The notes beneath the pieces were generated by a model. The model did no database searches. It had not been told where the DNA came from and saw only the letters and a list, made by a program, of their open reading frames with translations. A DNA stretch of 64,000 nt, taken from Scortum barcoo. Lineage: Eukaryota; Chordata; Actinopteri; Centrarchiformes; Terapontidae. Within the stretch, counting starts at the first letter, position 1. The number at the start of each line of letters is the position of its first letter. The translations under genes and the position numbers were made by a program. Below, one piece after another: positions 13,095 through 26,228 of this stretch. The stretch lies in assembly GCA_023238725.1 (NCBI GenBank), contig CM041548.1, forward strand, positions 17,319,752 to 17,383,751, read 5' to 3'.

Positions 13095-13245
13095 CTTTTG
13101 GACTGGTTTTCAGACTGAATAAACAAGATCTAACATGTTAATTAGTGACCTTTAAAGAAGCTACAGATCCGCATGTTCAGACTGTTTCCAGTTTTTGATC
13201 TAAGCTAAGCTAACATGCTGCCTGAAATGTTGAACTATATAGTAC
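13095..13245 (-). mobile_element. fold-back MITE-like repeat, copy 1
   Basis: It carries, in reverse orientation, the family hallmarks: TAATTAGTGACCTTTAAAG, CAGACTGTTTCCAGT, TAAGCTAAGCTAAC and TGTTGAACTAT. The same motifs in forward or reverse order recur at about 23.4, 31.0, 39.7 and 42.5 kb. This repeat type is widespread in spiny-rayed fish as a non-autonomous element with long inverted arms (remembered family knowledge). The copy is degraded. Confidence 0.6.
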
Positions 13246-15123
13246 ATGATTTATCACTACCTGGCAACCCAACTGTTATTAATTGATTATTACTTACCAA
13301 CAAAGCAATATTTCAGGCAGCGTTTTCTACAAGTATGCACTCCAGTTGTTTAATATGATCTTTAATTTTGAGATGAAACGTTTTGATTTGTCAGTGGATG
13401 TAACAGACTGGCCTTCATTTTTGAAGCCTTTTCATCATTATAAAAAAAAAAATCTGAAAATCCAGTCATCTCGTGCAGCTAACACGATCCAGCTGCTACA
13501 GAGGAGATCGCCTTACCTGTAATATCCCCTGTCTGTTGGTTGACCTCGCTGTGATCTCTTATTACAGACACATGTGAAAACAGCGATCATTTAAAAATAC
13601 ATCTATTTTCCGACTCGTCGTCTTGGGGAACGTGGAGGCGGTGGTAGCTCGCGGGTCAAACCGTGGCAAGTGGGGAAAATCTCTGTCAGTCGTAACCTCA
13701 ATTTATTTCAGAGGATTTCAAAATCCACTTAAATCCAGGTGGACTAAATGAGTGGCGCTGTGCGGTTACAGTAGGGGCTCCGCGTCTCGCTGATAATGAG
13801 GGAGATTAGGCTCAAAGTTATGACAGTAGTTATGTGTGAGTATTACATTTTTTGGAAGACTAACCAAAGCCAAATGTAACAACGTGCAGGACAAGGCAAA
13901 GTTTGGAGATGTCTGCCTGTTTGGAAATCATATCTGCATTCTTGCACAGCTCTCCTTTTTAGTCATCAAATTAGATACAGAAACCATTTTGACACACTTT
14001 AATGTGACTCTTTTGTTCCTAGTTTTTTTTTTTTTGCAGAAAAGAATAAATCCCCACAAGCCAGGACGGTGTCGTAATTCTGGCTAATGTTGCGTTTGTT
14101 GACTCATCGAGAAGCTGCAGCGGTTCAAATCTGGGTTGTGAGGTTTTGAGGATGCAAATTCCGCAAATGACGCCTGAAACCTGACCCAGCCTGACGGACT
14201 CGACATATTTGGGTTGGATTTGGTGACACACAGTGGGTTCATTGGAGAATATAAAGAAAGCAGGTAAGGAAAAATTGTTGGCAGCTTGTCAGGTTTTGGC
14301 TGTTCTGTTCTTTCTGGATTAATCTGCTACGTGAGGATTTAGAGAGCATTTTTCTTTGTCATTTTTTTGTGTTGTGGCATCTGTGCAAAGTGATGAGTCA
14401 GTTCAGATGGTCAATTATCTGATGGGTTTTGATGTAAAAAGTTTTGGCTTCAGGCTTCCCGGGCAGCTCTGGGCTCGCACAGTTTCTTATCTGTCAGGCC
14501 CCACGCAGTAATTAACAAGCGACGTTCAAAAGAATTCACTGTATCAATAACATCTCATTCATCAATTCGCAGACCGTTTGCTGTGCGCGATCGTTCAATC
14601 ATCATGTCTGCCTGTTTGGATGTCGCTGGTTTGGATAAGGGAACTGCCATCCCAGAGATCATGTGCTGATGCTGCCGCTGCAATGAGTTTCCACTGTCAT
14701 TTCACCTCCTCATTTCTCAATAACACCAGCTCATGCTTTGTTTTACCCCCTTTTTAAACCCCAGTGTATATCGAGTGGGCGGCTCCTGCCTGTCAGATAC
14801 CTATCAGGTTTCTTCAGGAAGACCGTTTGGCCCCGGGGCTCCCTCACAAGTGTGGGTGTCCTCTTAATGGGTGCCCATTCAGTGCCCTAATGGGTCCTTT
14901 ATCAACCCCAGCTAACACTACAGCGATCATAGCAGGAAAAGCCTCCAGCGACCTTGCCCACTTTTGTCCAGGCCAACTGGAGCGTAAAAGCTTTGACAAT
15001 AACAATGCAGTTGGTGGGGAGAGGGGTAGAAAACGAGAGAGGCATGAAGGGAGACATTTCTCATTCCTTATTCAGTTAAGGAGCTCAACCTCCGCAGAGT
15101 GGCCTGGATTTTACTTGTTTATT

Positions 15124-15136
15124 TGACCTCTGACCT
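15124..15136 (-). promoter_or_regulatory. DR1 nuclear-receptor element
   Basis: TGACCT, C, TGACCT is a perfect direct repeat spaced by one base. It is the consensus for RXR heterodimers, HNF4 and COUP-TF. It lies in intron 1 beside non-repetitive sequence. Only the motif is seen. Confidence 0.4.
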
Positions 15137-17438
15137 CAGCCCCATATGCAGTGAGGGTTAGTGATTACGGAGGCGAGGAAGATGAGAGATGGGTGTTATC
15201 ATCTGTGTCTTTCTTGGTTGCCTGATGCTTGAGAAATTCTGCGATATCAAGAAAGTGCAAGGCGCGTTTATTTGTGGCCAATTAACTTTTTTGAATACGT
15301 TTTTTTTTTTTTTTAATAAAGACACCCGATCTCACTCGAGAGATACGCAGAGAGTGATGGGGTGCAGAAGTTCAAAAACTTTAATGTGGAGAAGCCGCCA
15401 GCAGCCAAATCATTACTTTGGAGACGCGCAGCATTCTCACCAGAATTTGCCTCAATTAGGCCCAAACACTTTCTGAAGACTTTTTTTTTTTTAAATCAAG
15501 CGCTTCCCCAAAATTGCCTGAGATATATGGTGTAAAATTGGGTCAGAAAATAGTGTGTAAGTTTGCAATGAGATGAAAAGGCTTTTTAATAACAGGCTTC
15601 CCTTTTTTTTTTGTCTCTTTGATGTCGTGAAGAGCTCTGATTGGCTGGGCTCGAGATGAATGACTGATATATACTGTGCTGATAATCCCGACCACTGGAG
15701 GGTTCAAAGGACTCGCTAATGTATGCCGTGCTATCAGCGTTAAAATGATCTGTGCACCCTGTTTTTTAATAACGCAGAGGGGTATTGGGGTTAAACTAGG
15801 ATTTGGATGAGAGCAATCTCTAGTATTTCTAATGCAAACTATGTCACAGCCCTCCTTGTATATCGCTTAATTAATTCACTCCTACATCATCCCTTTATTG
15901 GGCCATTTGAAGGGCTGCCTGTGTAATAAATGTGTGTTTTCTCGTGTGCGGGGCAAAAGAGACTCGAACGATATTTCATTTTATTTGCGCACGCTCTCTC
16001 CGGCTCACAGTGTTCTTCTTCACAATCTATTTGGGCTGACGGCTCACGTACAGGCTATCTTCTGCTTTCTCACTCACATTTGAGCAAACAGTTTGGTTCC
16101 ACTTCATCGTCACTGGAGGTGTTTGAAATGGCATTAGCGGTGGATAATATTGTTCAGAGACTTTGCCGGAACCCCCGACCTGTGTTTCGTGCCATTATCT
16201 GAGGAGTACTGCACATACTACTTCTGCTCGTATGAAAGGAGTACGCCAGGTACTTTTTGAATTAATAAGTGAGCTGCTTTGAAAGGGAACCTGTGCAGAA
16301 GTGAAGCGTGCAGTTTCTCTCCACCTCTATACTTGTGCAATGTCACAGAGGTCAGTGTGCTTTTGCTGTTGTGCTGTTTGGCCAACACCTATTTGTCCAA
16401 CAGCGACTGGAGAAAGGGTGTAAACCGCTATCTAAACTGCACAAAGTGAACATTACAACTGATAAAATCCTCATTCTATCATTCCCTTGTGGTTTGTGCA
16501 TGACCGAAGAATAATAACTTAGCTGTTCAGGATTCCCGCCTTCTTTTGCAATGTAATCCACCCATCACGAGCTGGAAAATGTTTTCACAAGTGTGTGCGT
16601 GTTTGTATCTGTTGTGGTTCCCAAGCCAAACAGCACACAATACAGTGTGTGTGCCCCAGATAGGGGCTTTTATTCTGCTACCTAGCAAATGAAGAATGTG
16701 TCTAAGATCATGAATTACTCATGAGTTCTGGTGTTGAACTCTTATTTAATGATAGCCGTGCTGGGACTGCTCTGTACCTCTCTTCACTCTCCCCCCCTCC
16801 CTTCATCACCTTTGATGAATGAGAAACAAGCAGAGAGAGGAAGAGGGGGAGAGAGAGCGGGACTCAAAACTTCCCCTCAGCTGCTCTCAAAATGTCTTTT
16901 GCGTCGTAGTCTCTCGGAAACTGCACCATAGACACAAACCCCTACAAGCCACAGTCGCACCTGAGAGTGCATGATGTATAGCCCGCTGCACTTCCTTGTC
17001 AGATGGCCTACTACGCTGAACACTCACCTACAGCACGCTACAAAACAGCCTCACTCCAAATGGCACGGCGGCGGATATACACACACTCTGTCAGGCCCGC
17101 GTGTCGTGTGAAAAATGGGCTTTATGTTGCCTCCGCCCGCTCAACCTAAAAGTCTCCTCTCCAGATTAAAACCTCGCCGCGCTGAGCTCCTTCACACTAC
17201 GGCAGGCCCTGACTCATTCCCATCCGACGCTCATTTCAGTCCTCATTTCCTTTACATTATACACGCCATTAAGCATATTAAGTTCAATGCCTGCCGTTGC
17301 GCCGTCCCGTGCTCTTAATGATGTAGCCATCTGTGTGCAGGTTAGGGAAGAAACTGCACAGTCGAATGCAGAGGATATGTCCATGGTGTGATTCGATTTA
17401 AAACATTCAGGTAAGTGAATGAATGAGGCCATGCTAGC

Positions 17439-17439
<1 letters not shown>

Positions 17440-17477
<38 letters not shown>
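17440..17477 (+). repeat. (TC)19 microsatellite
   Basis: An uninterrupted TC dinucleotide run of 38 bases. Confidence 0.95.
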
Positions 17478-17483
<6 letters not shown>

Positions 17484-18931
17484 TGCTAAATGCAAAATAA
17501 GGCATGCAAACAAGCTCAAAACTTCACTGCTAACATGCCGTCGTTTAGCATGTTTGTATGTTTGTTATCCTGCCAAAGTAGCGTCAAGGCTGATGGGAAA
17601 GTTAAGGATCATCAAAGTTTTTATAGTTCCTGGGGGTGAGGGGGTTGACGTCCATACCGCATATCAATGCATATCTGCGGTTCGACACAGGACGGTGACC
17701 TCCCAGTGGTCTGAACCAATTTTCATGGCATTCCCCCCAATATACCCTGCCGGTGGCGCCAAAGAGAGCATCAGGGCATCAACAAAATCATGAGCATGCA
17801 TTGTCTGGGAATCATGAATGTCGGTACTTAATTTTGTGCAAATCTGTCCTATATTTGATAACTTTGAAAACTTTGGCCTCCTGGTCGCACGAGATTAAAA
17901 GTCAGGAGCTCAGCGGATGAACGCAAAATAAAATTCGCGGCAATCTATATAGCTTTTGAGATATTTCAGTCTTGACCAAAGCTGTCAACTTGCCAACCAA
18001 GCGGCAGACCACAAATGCCGTTCCTGCAGCCTCGCAGCTAAAAATGAAACTGAACTGAAATAATATATTGTGTATTCCTCCGTGCCGTACACCCTGCCAC
18101 TTTTCCTCGGAGCTGTTCGTCTTCAGCCTGGTGTATTTATTGCCCGCTGTGATATGTTTATACCGTCACTACTATTAGCTCTCCGTTGGCATCTACTATA
18201 ACGACCTCTAGCAGTCCGGCAGCGGCGTTTAGTGTCGCTCCCAACATTTCACCCAGTGCCAAGCACCGGATAACACACATACGCACCCCTCATGTGCCCT
18301 CACACACCCTTTCTGTCTTTGCCGCCGCTCTCTCTTTTCACTCGGGCCGTTCTCTCAACACGAGACGCGCATGCGGTCGCACACGCCCCTGCTCGTGTTT
18401 CTCGCCGTGCGCCCGGCCGGCGGTGCTCCGGTGTCTCCAGCTGTCCCCTGGTTATCACTCTCTCTGTCTCTCTGTGCACTGGCTGCCAGTAGTCTCTTCT
18501 CTGACCTTCCTGTCTCACATACACATCTCGTGTACTTTGTTTTTGTTTTTATATCATGTAAGTAAAAGAATTTGCTATTTCACCCTCTTTTACTCCCCCT
18601 CCCCTCAGAATTTATTCCCTTGCTCCGCTGCTGTCTCTCACTCAGCTGCTCCCCCAGCCCAGCCCAGCCTTTCCTCCCATAAGGATGTAATGTGATCAGG
18701 TGCAGTGTGTGTGAACCACCTTGCGTATATTCACTCCAAGAAGTAGATTATGTCTCTGTCCCTTTCCCTTTTCCACTTTTTTTTTCCTCATGTAATTTCC
18801 TCCCCTCTCCTCAGTCTTCCATTGCTGCAAGAATAAAGTACTCTATGTATACTGTTATGCATGACATGATTAGATTATTAACACATTAATGCGTAAGTTG
18901 CATTTTACTGTAGTATCCAGTTTAGTTTAGT

Positions 18932-19110
18932 CCAGTGGTTCACAACCTAAGGGTTAGGACCCCTCCAGAGGAACATAGGATATATCTGAGGGGTCGTGAG
19001 ATGAGGAATTTGGGAGAGGAAAGCAAGTTCTGCAGCACAGATTTGTATTCATTTTCTGGACTTCTCTCTAATAATTGCACCTTTTGAAATAATGAACTCT
19101 TCTTCTATTC
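18932..19110 (+). mobile_element. hAT-like DNA transposon remnant
   Basis: It begins CCAGTGGTTCACAACC, the CAGNGGTTCYCAAC terminal pattern of hAT-family elements, followed by GGGTTAGGACCCCTCC and GAGGGGTCGTGAGATG. These features are typical of non-autonomous hAT remnants in fish and other vertebrates. The right end and the 8-bp duplication are not clear. Confidence 0.55.
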
Positions 19111-22100
19111 TTGCCACACAAACGCGCTTAATTCACAAACACGCTGTTGAAAAGTGAAGTATTATCCACTCCTCTCCTTCCACGATGCAGGCGTGGGGTA
19201 AATTTATATATAAAAAAACTATATTGATTTCCCAGTAACGATGAGGAGGAAAGGAGAAAAAGTGAATGAAGCATTTTAGGCGCGCAAAAAGCAGGTTGCA
19301 GCAAGAAGTTGTTCTCTCTAATGATATTTTGTATGTCCAGTGCATTTCGCTCCCTTTACCTGCACCGACCCGGCCTCTGCTCACTTACTATGCACATGCA
19401 AGCACTTACGCGCACTCTGTCACACTCCATCATGGCCTCTAATAGGGTAGAGGCTGATGGAGCGTCCGGGCCTGCTCAGCAGACAGTGGAAGAGTGAATC
19501 TATATTCAGTCTCTGCACTTCTTCCTCCTCCTCTGGAGCCTGATGAACTCAAGGGAATCCATGGAGCCAATAAATGCGCTGTGATCTATTGAGGCACCCT
19601 CCTTTGAATGCAATCCATACTCCACGGGGCGCGGACTGTTTTCTGTGCAGCCTGAGCGTCTGTATGTGGTCATTTTTTATACGTGTCTTTGTGTGTCCGG
19701 CGGTGAACAAGGTCCAGTGGTTTTAGTGGAGGTTTAGTGTGCGCGTGCATGCATTAGAAGCCCGGTGTGTAACAGAGAGCCGCTAAGTGAAAGCGACATA
19801 GTCTGAGAGACAAAAGGAGAGAATGGATTAGGTAACGAGTCTCTGTTTTCTCAGGGTTGTGGCTATCGGGTTTCTACAGGGCGACTGCAGCAGATGAGCG
19901 GGAGGGAATAACGATGTTAGTTACCCATAAAATGCAACTTCCCATGAGGGCGCCCCCCGCTGCCACATCGCCTCCTAGGTTAATGCAATGATGATTAAAC
20001 ATGCAGGGCTTTATTGATCCCTGTAGAAAAATTCACTTTGCTCAGAGGTCAGGAGGAACCGTGGGACAGGTGTCATAGCTGGTAGGATCCAGTCCGACAC
20101 TCCAACGCGGTGACAGCAGCGATCACTACACCGCCTTTAACTATTAATGTTTATGATAGTATTTTTGCTATTTCTAAGTACAGAAGAGTTTGTAAGCAAA
20201 GCACATTATCAAATAAAGCCCCGACAGCTCGGGGGTGTAGATGTGCTTTGCAGCAGCAACGAGGAATGATGCAATATACTGCTTTTTAACTTCCTGTCTG
20301 TACCATTACTGGGGATGTATTATGTTGTGTAGTTGGCATCTGATGCTCGTGCCAGCACTGTACCACATATCTGGCCAGTTTTACAATGCAACGTATAATG
20401 TCGAGGACTGGAATAGCTGGAGGCTTTTATTCCACTGCACGGATGTTTCTGTTTTTTGCTTAAATTTCATGGAATGATAAAATAACATAAGTTATCTCAG
20501 CTTGGCTCTTCAACACGTGCATGTAATCCAATACAAACCTTCTCCACACTGCTCTCTGTGGTCCATGACACACACTTATTATTGTGTAACAAGCTCTTCC
20601 CAATTATATGATGAATAAAACACCTTATATAGTGAAGTGAGATTAGACCAAGCCGACCTGCAGCTAGTCTAGTGATTGTTTCTGATGAAAGCAAATCATT
20701 TTAATAACCAAAAAAATGTGCGTTATTGATACGTTTGGTGTCAGCGCTCTCGTTATGTATCATGATAGAAAAATCTAAAAAAATCTAATCTAAAATAGAA
20801 AAAAGAGATCTGACAACATTCACATCATTTTCATCACTTATCTAGCCACTCACTGGCCCCCTGTACTTTGCCAATGAAGTCAGCTTTTCCTTCAGATCTT
20901 TACATGTAGACATCTTGATCTTAAATCGAGATCAGCCGGGCTCTCTTATTTGCATCATGCAGTACAACCGTTTGGGGGCACCTGGCCTTCTTTCTGTCCC
21001 TTTTTTTCCCCTGAATTTTGTCACCTATTGAAACAATGTAAGGTTGAGGTATTATTTCCCATTTTCATAGAGTTTCATTTCCCACCCTGTGGCTGTGAGG
21101 TGAGAGACAGTGAGTAGTGGGTGTAATGTCATTTGCACATTGATGTGAAAACTTTCAATGCACATGCTGTGGAATAACTTTGCACCTGGGTTGATGTCGT
21201 CTCTAGAATTAAAATAGAGACTATAACAAGGCTAAATCCAGTGTAGTGGAGTATATAGCCTGGGCATTTAAAATGTCGGTGGAACGGGGTGTTTAAGACA
21301 AGCTGGAAATTGTAAAGGAGATGAGCCTACTTGGCACAGACAGAGAGATTACTCGTCTCTGGTGATGTCCAAACCATTGCGGCCGCACCGATGTTCATAC
21401 TAGTACCTTATTAAACTGCATGCCAGTAAACGGGTGTGCCAGCAGTTCATCCAAGAAACAGTTATATCACCCTGAGAGGCTTTTAGTCACAGTTATGACA
21501 CAAAATGTCCGGATTTCATCGGAAATTAGGCTGCTATTGTCAAGAATCGTTGATTTTCTGCGTGTGTGTGGGCTACATGGCCGTGGGTGTACAATAGTGC
21601 TATTAGCCACTGGTAGGCTCTTAATTCATTAAGCCCTATAATCAGGCCTTCATTTGTATTGAAATGGTTTTGCTCCGTGATTATCGGCTGGAAACCTGCC
21701 ATCCTGGTTCTGTGATCACCCCGTTTGATTGCCGATACCACTGGTGGGATGTGAGAGTGAAAAAGAGAACCACAGAGAGAGAGAGTACGCTCGAGGCAGA
21801 GACAAAGTATTAGTTTGTTACTGTCTCTTTTTTTCCCTCCCTGCGTTCCACTATCCCTCCCTCTTTCCATTTCTTCCCCTTTCTTACGGTAATGCTCCAT
21901 TGATCTATGCTGGGAAAATATATTGCTAATTCACTGAACCCTGCAGAGCCTTTGCTCTGCCTTGGGCTGATTGCACTAGTTCATCCCTAATGTTCCCTTT
22001 TCTCTCTGAGCCTTCCCTCTGCCTCCCTCAGCTTTAACCAGCATCCCGACCGGACACCCTTAACCCTTCAGCCTTCCAGTGCTGCAGGGTGGCTGCCGGC

Positions 22101-23390
22101 TAATGGCGAGCCAGACTCATCTCTGTAGTGAGTGGTGCTAATGATGACAGCGGCAGAATACAAATGCCAAGTGAACTGAGCTGGCGAAAGTGATGATTTG
22201 ATGAGCAGCGCTTTCAGCAGCGCCAAAGTTGCAGAGGAAAGTTCTGCGGCAGCGTAACTTTCAGAAACGATAAACTACAGACAAATTAAATTTAACAATG
22301 ACTCCGAACTTCTGCTTTTTTTCCTTTCTTTTTTTTTTTTTTTCATCTGACTCTTTGGCGCTTTCATCCAGGAAATCATATAAGTGTATAAATATCAAAT
22401 GAGGCCTGCGTTCAATCATGAAGCTGCTCATTAAGTCACAGGTAGCTCTTGATTTGAATCCGTCAGCTGCAACAAAGCCGCGATTAAGGCAGTAAATCAT
22501 AAAAATGCACAGAAATAGAGAGTGGAGGTTATTATTGCCAAGTTAATTTGATGCCAGCACCTCACAGGCAAGTGGAAACAGAGAAGAGACAACAACGGGA
22601 AGTGAGAGGAACAGTAGCAACAAAAAGTAATATACTGATAGATAAAAGAAAGGATAGAATAAATGTCCAAGGGAGGGGGGGGTACTTAATGTTAAAGACA
22701 AATATTAGTTTTCTGGTGTGTATGTGTAGGTATTTTTCTGCAGTGAGTTCTTTTTTATCTCTGTCTGTCACAAACACACACATACAGAAGCCTTGGGCCA
22801 CGATGCGTCCTCCTGCCTCCCGTCCCTTGCTCCCTCACTGCAGCATAAGGAAGCGCATTTCTACCCTCATTCATCATCTGAATACCAGGTGGGGCAACCT
22901 CTGAAGCACAGTGGCTACAATTAAGCTAAACCCATTAGAGTTGTGCCTGTGCCCTCAAGTCTTTGCCAAGGGCAGAGACTTAAAAAAGGAAACTTACATC
23001 TGAATGCTGGTTTTCAGCCATTTCAATGAAACACGTTTTTTCTCTGAAAAATCCCAAAAATAAAGGTAGCAATTCTGTCGACCTTAAAGCCTCAGGCACC
23101 ATCTGTTTGGTTTGTATTGATATTTCCTTTCAAGAAAAATTAAACTCTGCACACAAAGTACTCGGGGTATGAATAAACCAAAACTAAGGAAATCATATCT
23201 TCTGCCAGAATTATTCACTGTAAGACGTGAGGTCTGTACTGAGTGCATCAATATAGCAAATCGACGCCTGAAAATGCATAATGTTTTCTGAAGCTGCCTT
23301 CATGCTCCGTAAAACATCATATTTCATAAAGTCGAAGAAGAAACAAAAACTACTTTGGCAGTTTAACTGTTTTTAATGGAAGCTGTTTAA

Positions 23391-23615
23391 GATAGAAAAC
23401 ATCCTGGGAAATGAGCTGATTCGGTTTCTTGCCAAGAGTGAGATGAGAAGATTGATACCGCTCTTATGTCTCAGTATGAAGCGACAGCCTGGAGACAGCT
23501 AGTTCAAGCTTAGCACAAATATAGGAAACAGGAGGGGAAACAGCTAGCCTCCACCTACCAACACCTCTAAACCTCATTCATTTACAATTTATTGAATGTT
23601 TTATTTAAAGCACAC
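23391..23615 (+). mobile_element. fold-back MITE-like repeat, copy 2
   Basis: It contains GAGATGAGAAGATTGATACC, ATGAAGCGACAGCCTGGAGA, GGGGAAACAGCTAGCCT and CACCTACCAACACCTCTAAA in the family order. It is followed by a decayed tail near 23600. One arm is visible; the other seems truncated. Confidence 0.65.
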
Positions 23616-26180
23616 ATTTTCTGCTAAGCCATGCTGATTGGTTGCTGGATGTGTCCAAAGTGGGATCAGTTTCCTCACCTGCCTCTTGGCAACAAAATCG
23701 CATATTGTCCAACAATCCCCAAAACAAAACCTTTGGCTGAACATTCAATTTCAGAATATTTTATTATACTCATTGAGCCCATCCTGAGTAGAACAAACGG
23801 GGCGATTGGAAAACACTTTCGTTGTCACGGCCCTGCTCTGACTCAACCTTAAACTCGCTCGTGCTTTTGATGCGATTTCCGTGACCGGTTTGATGTTACT
23901 TGAGGGCTATTTACATGTCTTTGAAAGGCAGAAAGTTCTCTTTGATGAAGCTATCAAAGGGAAAAGCTGCAGTGTTTTTGTGAAGTGGCCGGCGCGCGGT
24001 TTGAACCTCGTCCTTCTCCATCCCCCTCCAGAGAAAATACCGAGGTGTGTGTGCGGCCGGGTGGCGAGGTCGGAGAATGCTGTTTATGATCCTACTGAGG
24101 CGTGACATTTTCAAAATGCTCCATGGAAGTCTCCTCCTCCCCGTCTGTCTTGCCTCCTCCCTTTCATTCGGCACTCTCAAGTGTCACATACTGTATCTCC
24201 CTCTCCTCCCCTCCCCTGCCCTCTTTGGCATCCTCCCGCACCTGAAAACGTTCATTTACATGACTTTAAATATGTGCATGGCGAGCGAGGTGTCAATCAC
24301 CATTTTGTTTTCATTACATGTTCCTTATCTAGCCTCTCCAGATGTGCGCGAGGGATGAGAGGCTGGGGAGCCAGGAAGTATTCGTGCCGCTTTTGGCTAC
24401 GGTCTCGTGTCTTCCAGTGAGCTCTCCCCACAGGCCGCGGGTAGCTCTGCTCTTGTTTTCCGACCAAACCGAAACTCTGATTGGCTCCAGGGCTGTTCCC
24501 CGCATGCCAGTCAACTCGCCCGACTTAATTAACCACTAATCTCTCAGCTGTCAGCTTCTGAGGCGGGAGCTGGAGCGACTTCAATCTCCCACTCCTCTCT
24601 GTACTTTTTCCCAAGAGCTTTAGGGTCCCTGCAGAGAGCAACCCCCCCCCTCACCCCCATCCCCTCTCCTACCCCGAACACAACCCAGCCCGCTCCGCTC
24701 AAACCAGACAACGCCGACTTGACAGCCAGCAGACGTCAGCCACCCACAGGAAATTGAAAATTGGGTTGGAGAGAGTGAAAAGGCACTGTAATTTTTTTTT
24801 TCGCTAACGTGTAAAAAAAGAAGAAGAAGGAGAAGAAGAAAAAAAGGATGCAAGACAAGTCACCCCTGCCAGGAGGGAGTGGTTGACGGACAGCTGGAGA
24901 GGAATGTAATGAATTTCTCCCTGATGGAATGACGGAGGGGGGGGGGGTGAATATTGATGTCAGCGTTTGTTATAGAGGCTGGATAGTTAGTCTACACGTC
25001 ACCCGAAATCTGAATCCTTGACTTTCCCTGCTTTGTGTAGCTTTCAGCAAATTTGGCACAAAATAAGTGTAATTGATATGTTGTTTTTTTTTTTTCCTTA
25101 AAGGGTTTGGTCTTTTCAGATTTTCCTCTAACTCTCTAACTAAAAGATATTTTTTTCCAGCTAAATGGAGGAGCAGCACTATGTATGTACAAGCCGGAGA
25201 TTCTGCTCAATTGTTCTCACGTGTTTGCGCCTTTAACATGACAGCACAATGGATGCGCTCACATTCTTTGGACTCCGCGTCAACTTTCAGCTTCTACTTT
25301 GTTGTCCCTGAGGTGAAATTCGTCATGTAACCAAGTTGAACGAACAATAACACAGATCTAAACATAAGATACTGTACATAAACCATGCTATAATACTTAG
25401 AATAAACAGCATAATGGAAATACTCCACTGCTCAAGATGACACCAAATGATGCACATCAATTCATCGCATAACATTAAACGTGGTGATGGTGAAGTTATT
25501 TCAGTGGTTGAAATGATGATGACTTCGCCGTCACCAGCCACTAAGTTTTCTATGCAGGACAAATAATGAGCATTTAACAGGTTGATGTGTGAGAGATAGA
25601 GAGACTTTCTCACAGTGACAGACCTCAAACTGTCCATACAGACGATGGAGAGGACAAACTGTGCTGTCTGTCCTCTGTCTGTCACCAAATCCCCACCTGT
25701 CGTCCTGTTCGTTTAGAAAAGCTAAAGAATAATTCCACATTACATTACTGATTCTATCTTTGTCATGATCGTCATAATTCATGATAGATTTGTATTAAAC
25801 AGACTTATCCTTAAATTATAGTTGGGCTTATTGTCGACTTTCATAAAGTTAAGCGTGCATTAAAGTTGTGTCCTCTTAAACCAAAACAATTAATTGAACA
25901 CTGTAGAGGCTGAAGGAAACTGCACATTTCTACTATAAGTGACTCTTTTCACATTACACATAGTTATTTAATCCATAGTTAACAAAAAATATGGATTAGT
26001 GATGCTTTAATGTCTTTTTTTAGTCTTCCTTGTTCCGACTTCTCCACTTCTAAATGTGAAGTTTCAGTCACGTTCACAATCCACAACAAAACAGGAAGAC
26101 GGTAAAGGTGCTGCAGTGTCTGTTTCACTCGTTACGGCATGTAAACAAATTATTCGCTCACATGGCCTGTGTCAAACTGA

Positions 26181-26228
26181 CTGTGGCGTCACCGGGACAG
26201 GAGGACGTCGCCCCGGGTCACGCCACAG
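26181..26228. repeat. GC-rich hairpin
   Basis: CTGTGGCGT (26181-26189) pairs exactly with ACGCCACAG (26220-26228), and the inner ACCGGG/CCCGGG segments pair partly, leaving a loop of about 15 bases containing GACGTC. The surrounding 26160-26340 is CpG-rich compared with the flanking AT-rich intron. Confidence 0.6.

Larger units (their letters stand above)
13250..23390. other. intron 1, second segment
   Basis: Non-coding. It contains a DR1-type site at 15124-15136, complex AT-rich non-repetitive sequence at about 15600-15900 that looks like a candidate conserved element, a (TC)19 microsatellite at 17440-17477, a hAT-like remnant at about 18932-19110, and T runs near 15300-15314 and 22327-22343. 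Nothing supports a gene. Confidence 0.55.

Noticed and set aside
14100..14135. GGTTCAAATC resembling a tRNA T-arm
   Set aside because: No acceptor stem, D-arm or A box at the right distance.
18186..18695. Plus-strand 169-codon open frame
   Set aside because: Composition is that of CT-rich intronic DNA. No motif or supporting features.
25440..25590. Possible inverted repeat around GTGGTGATGGTGAAGT and ACTTCGCCGTCACC
   Set aside because: Arms need several gaps and mismatches; not convincing as a mobile element.
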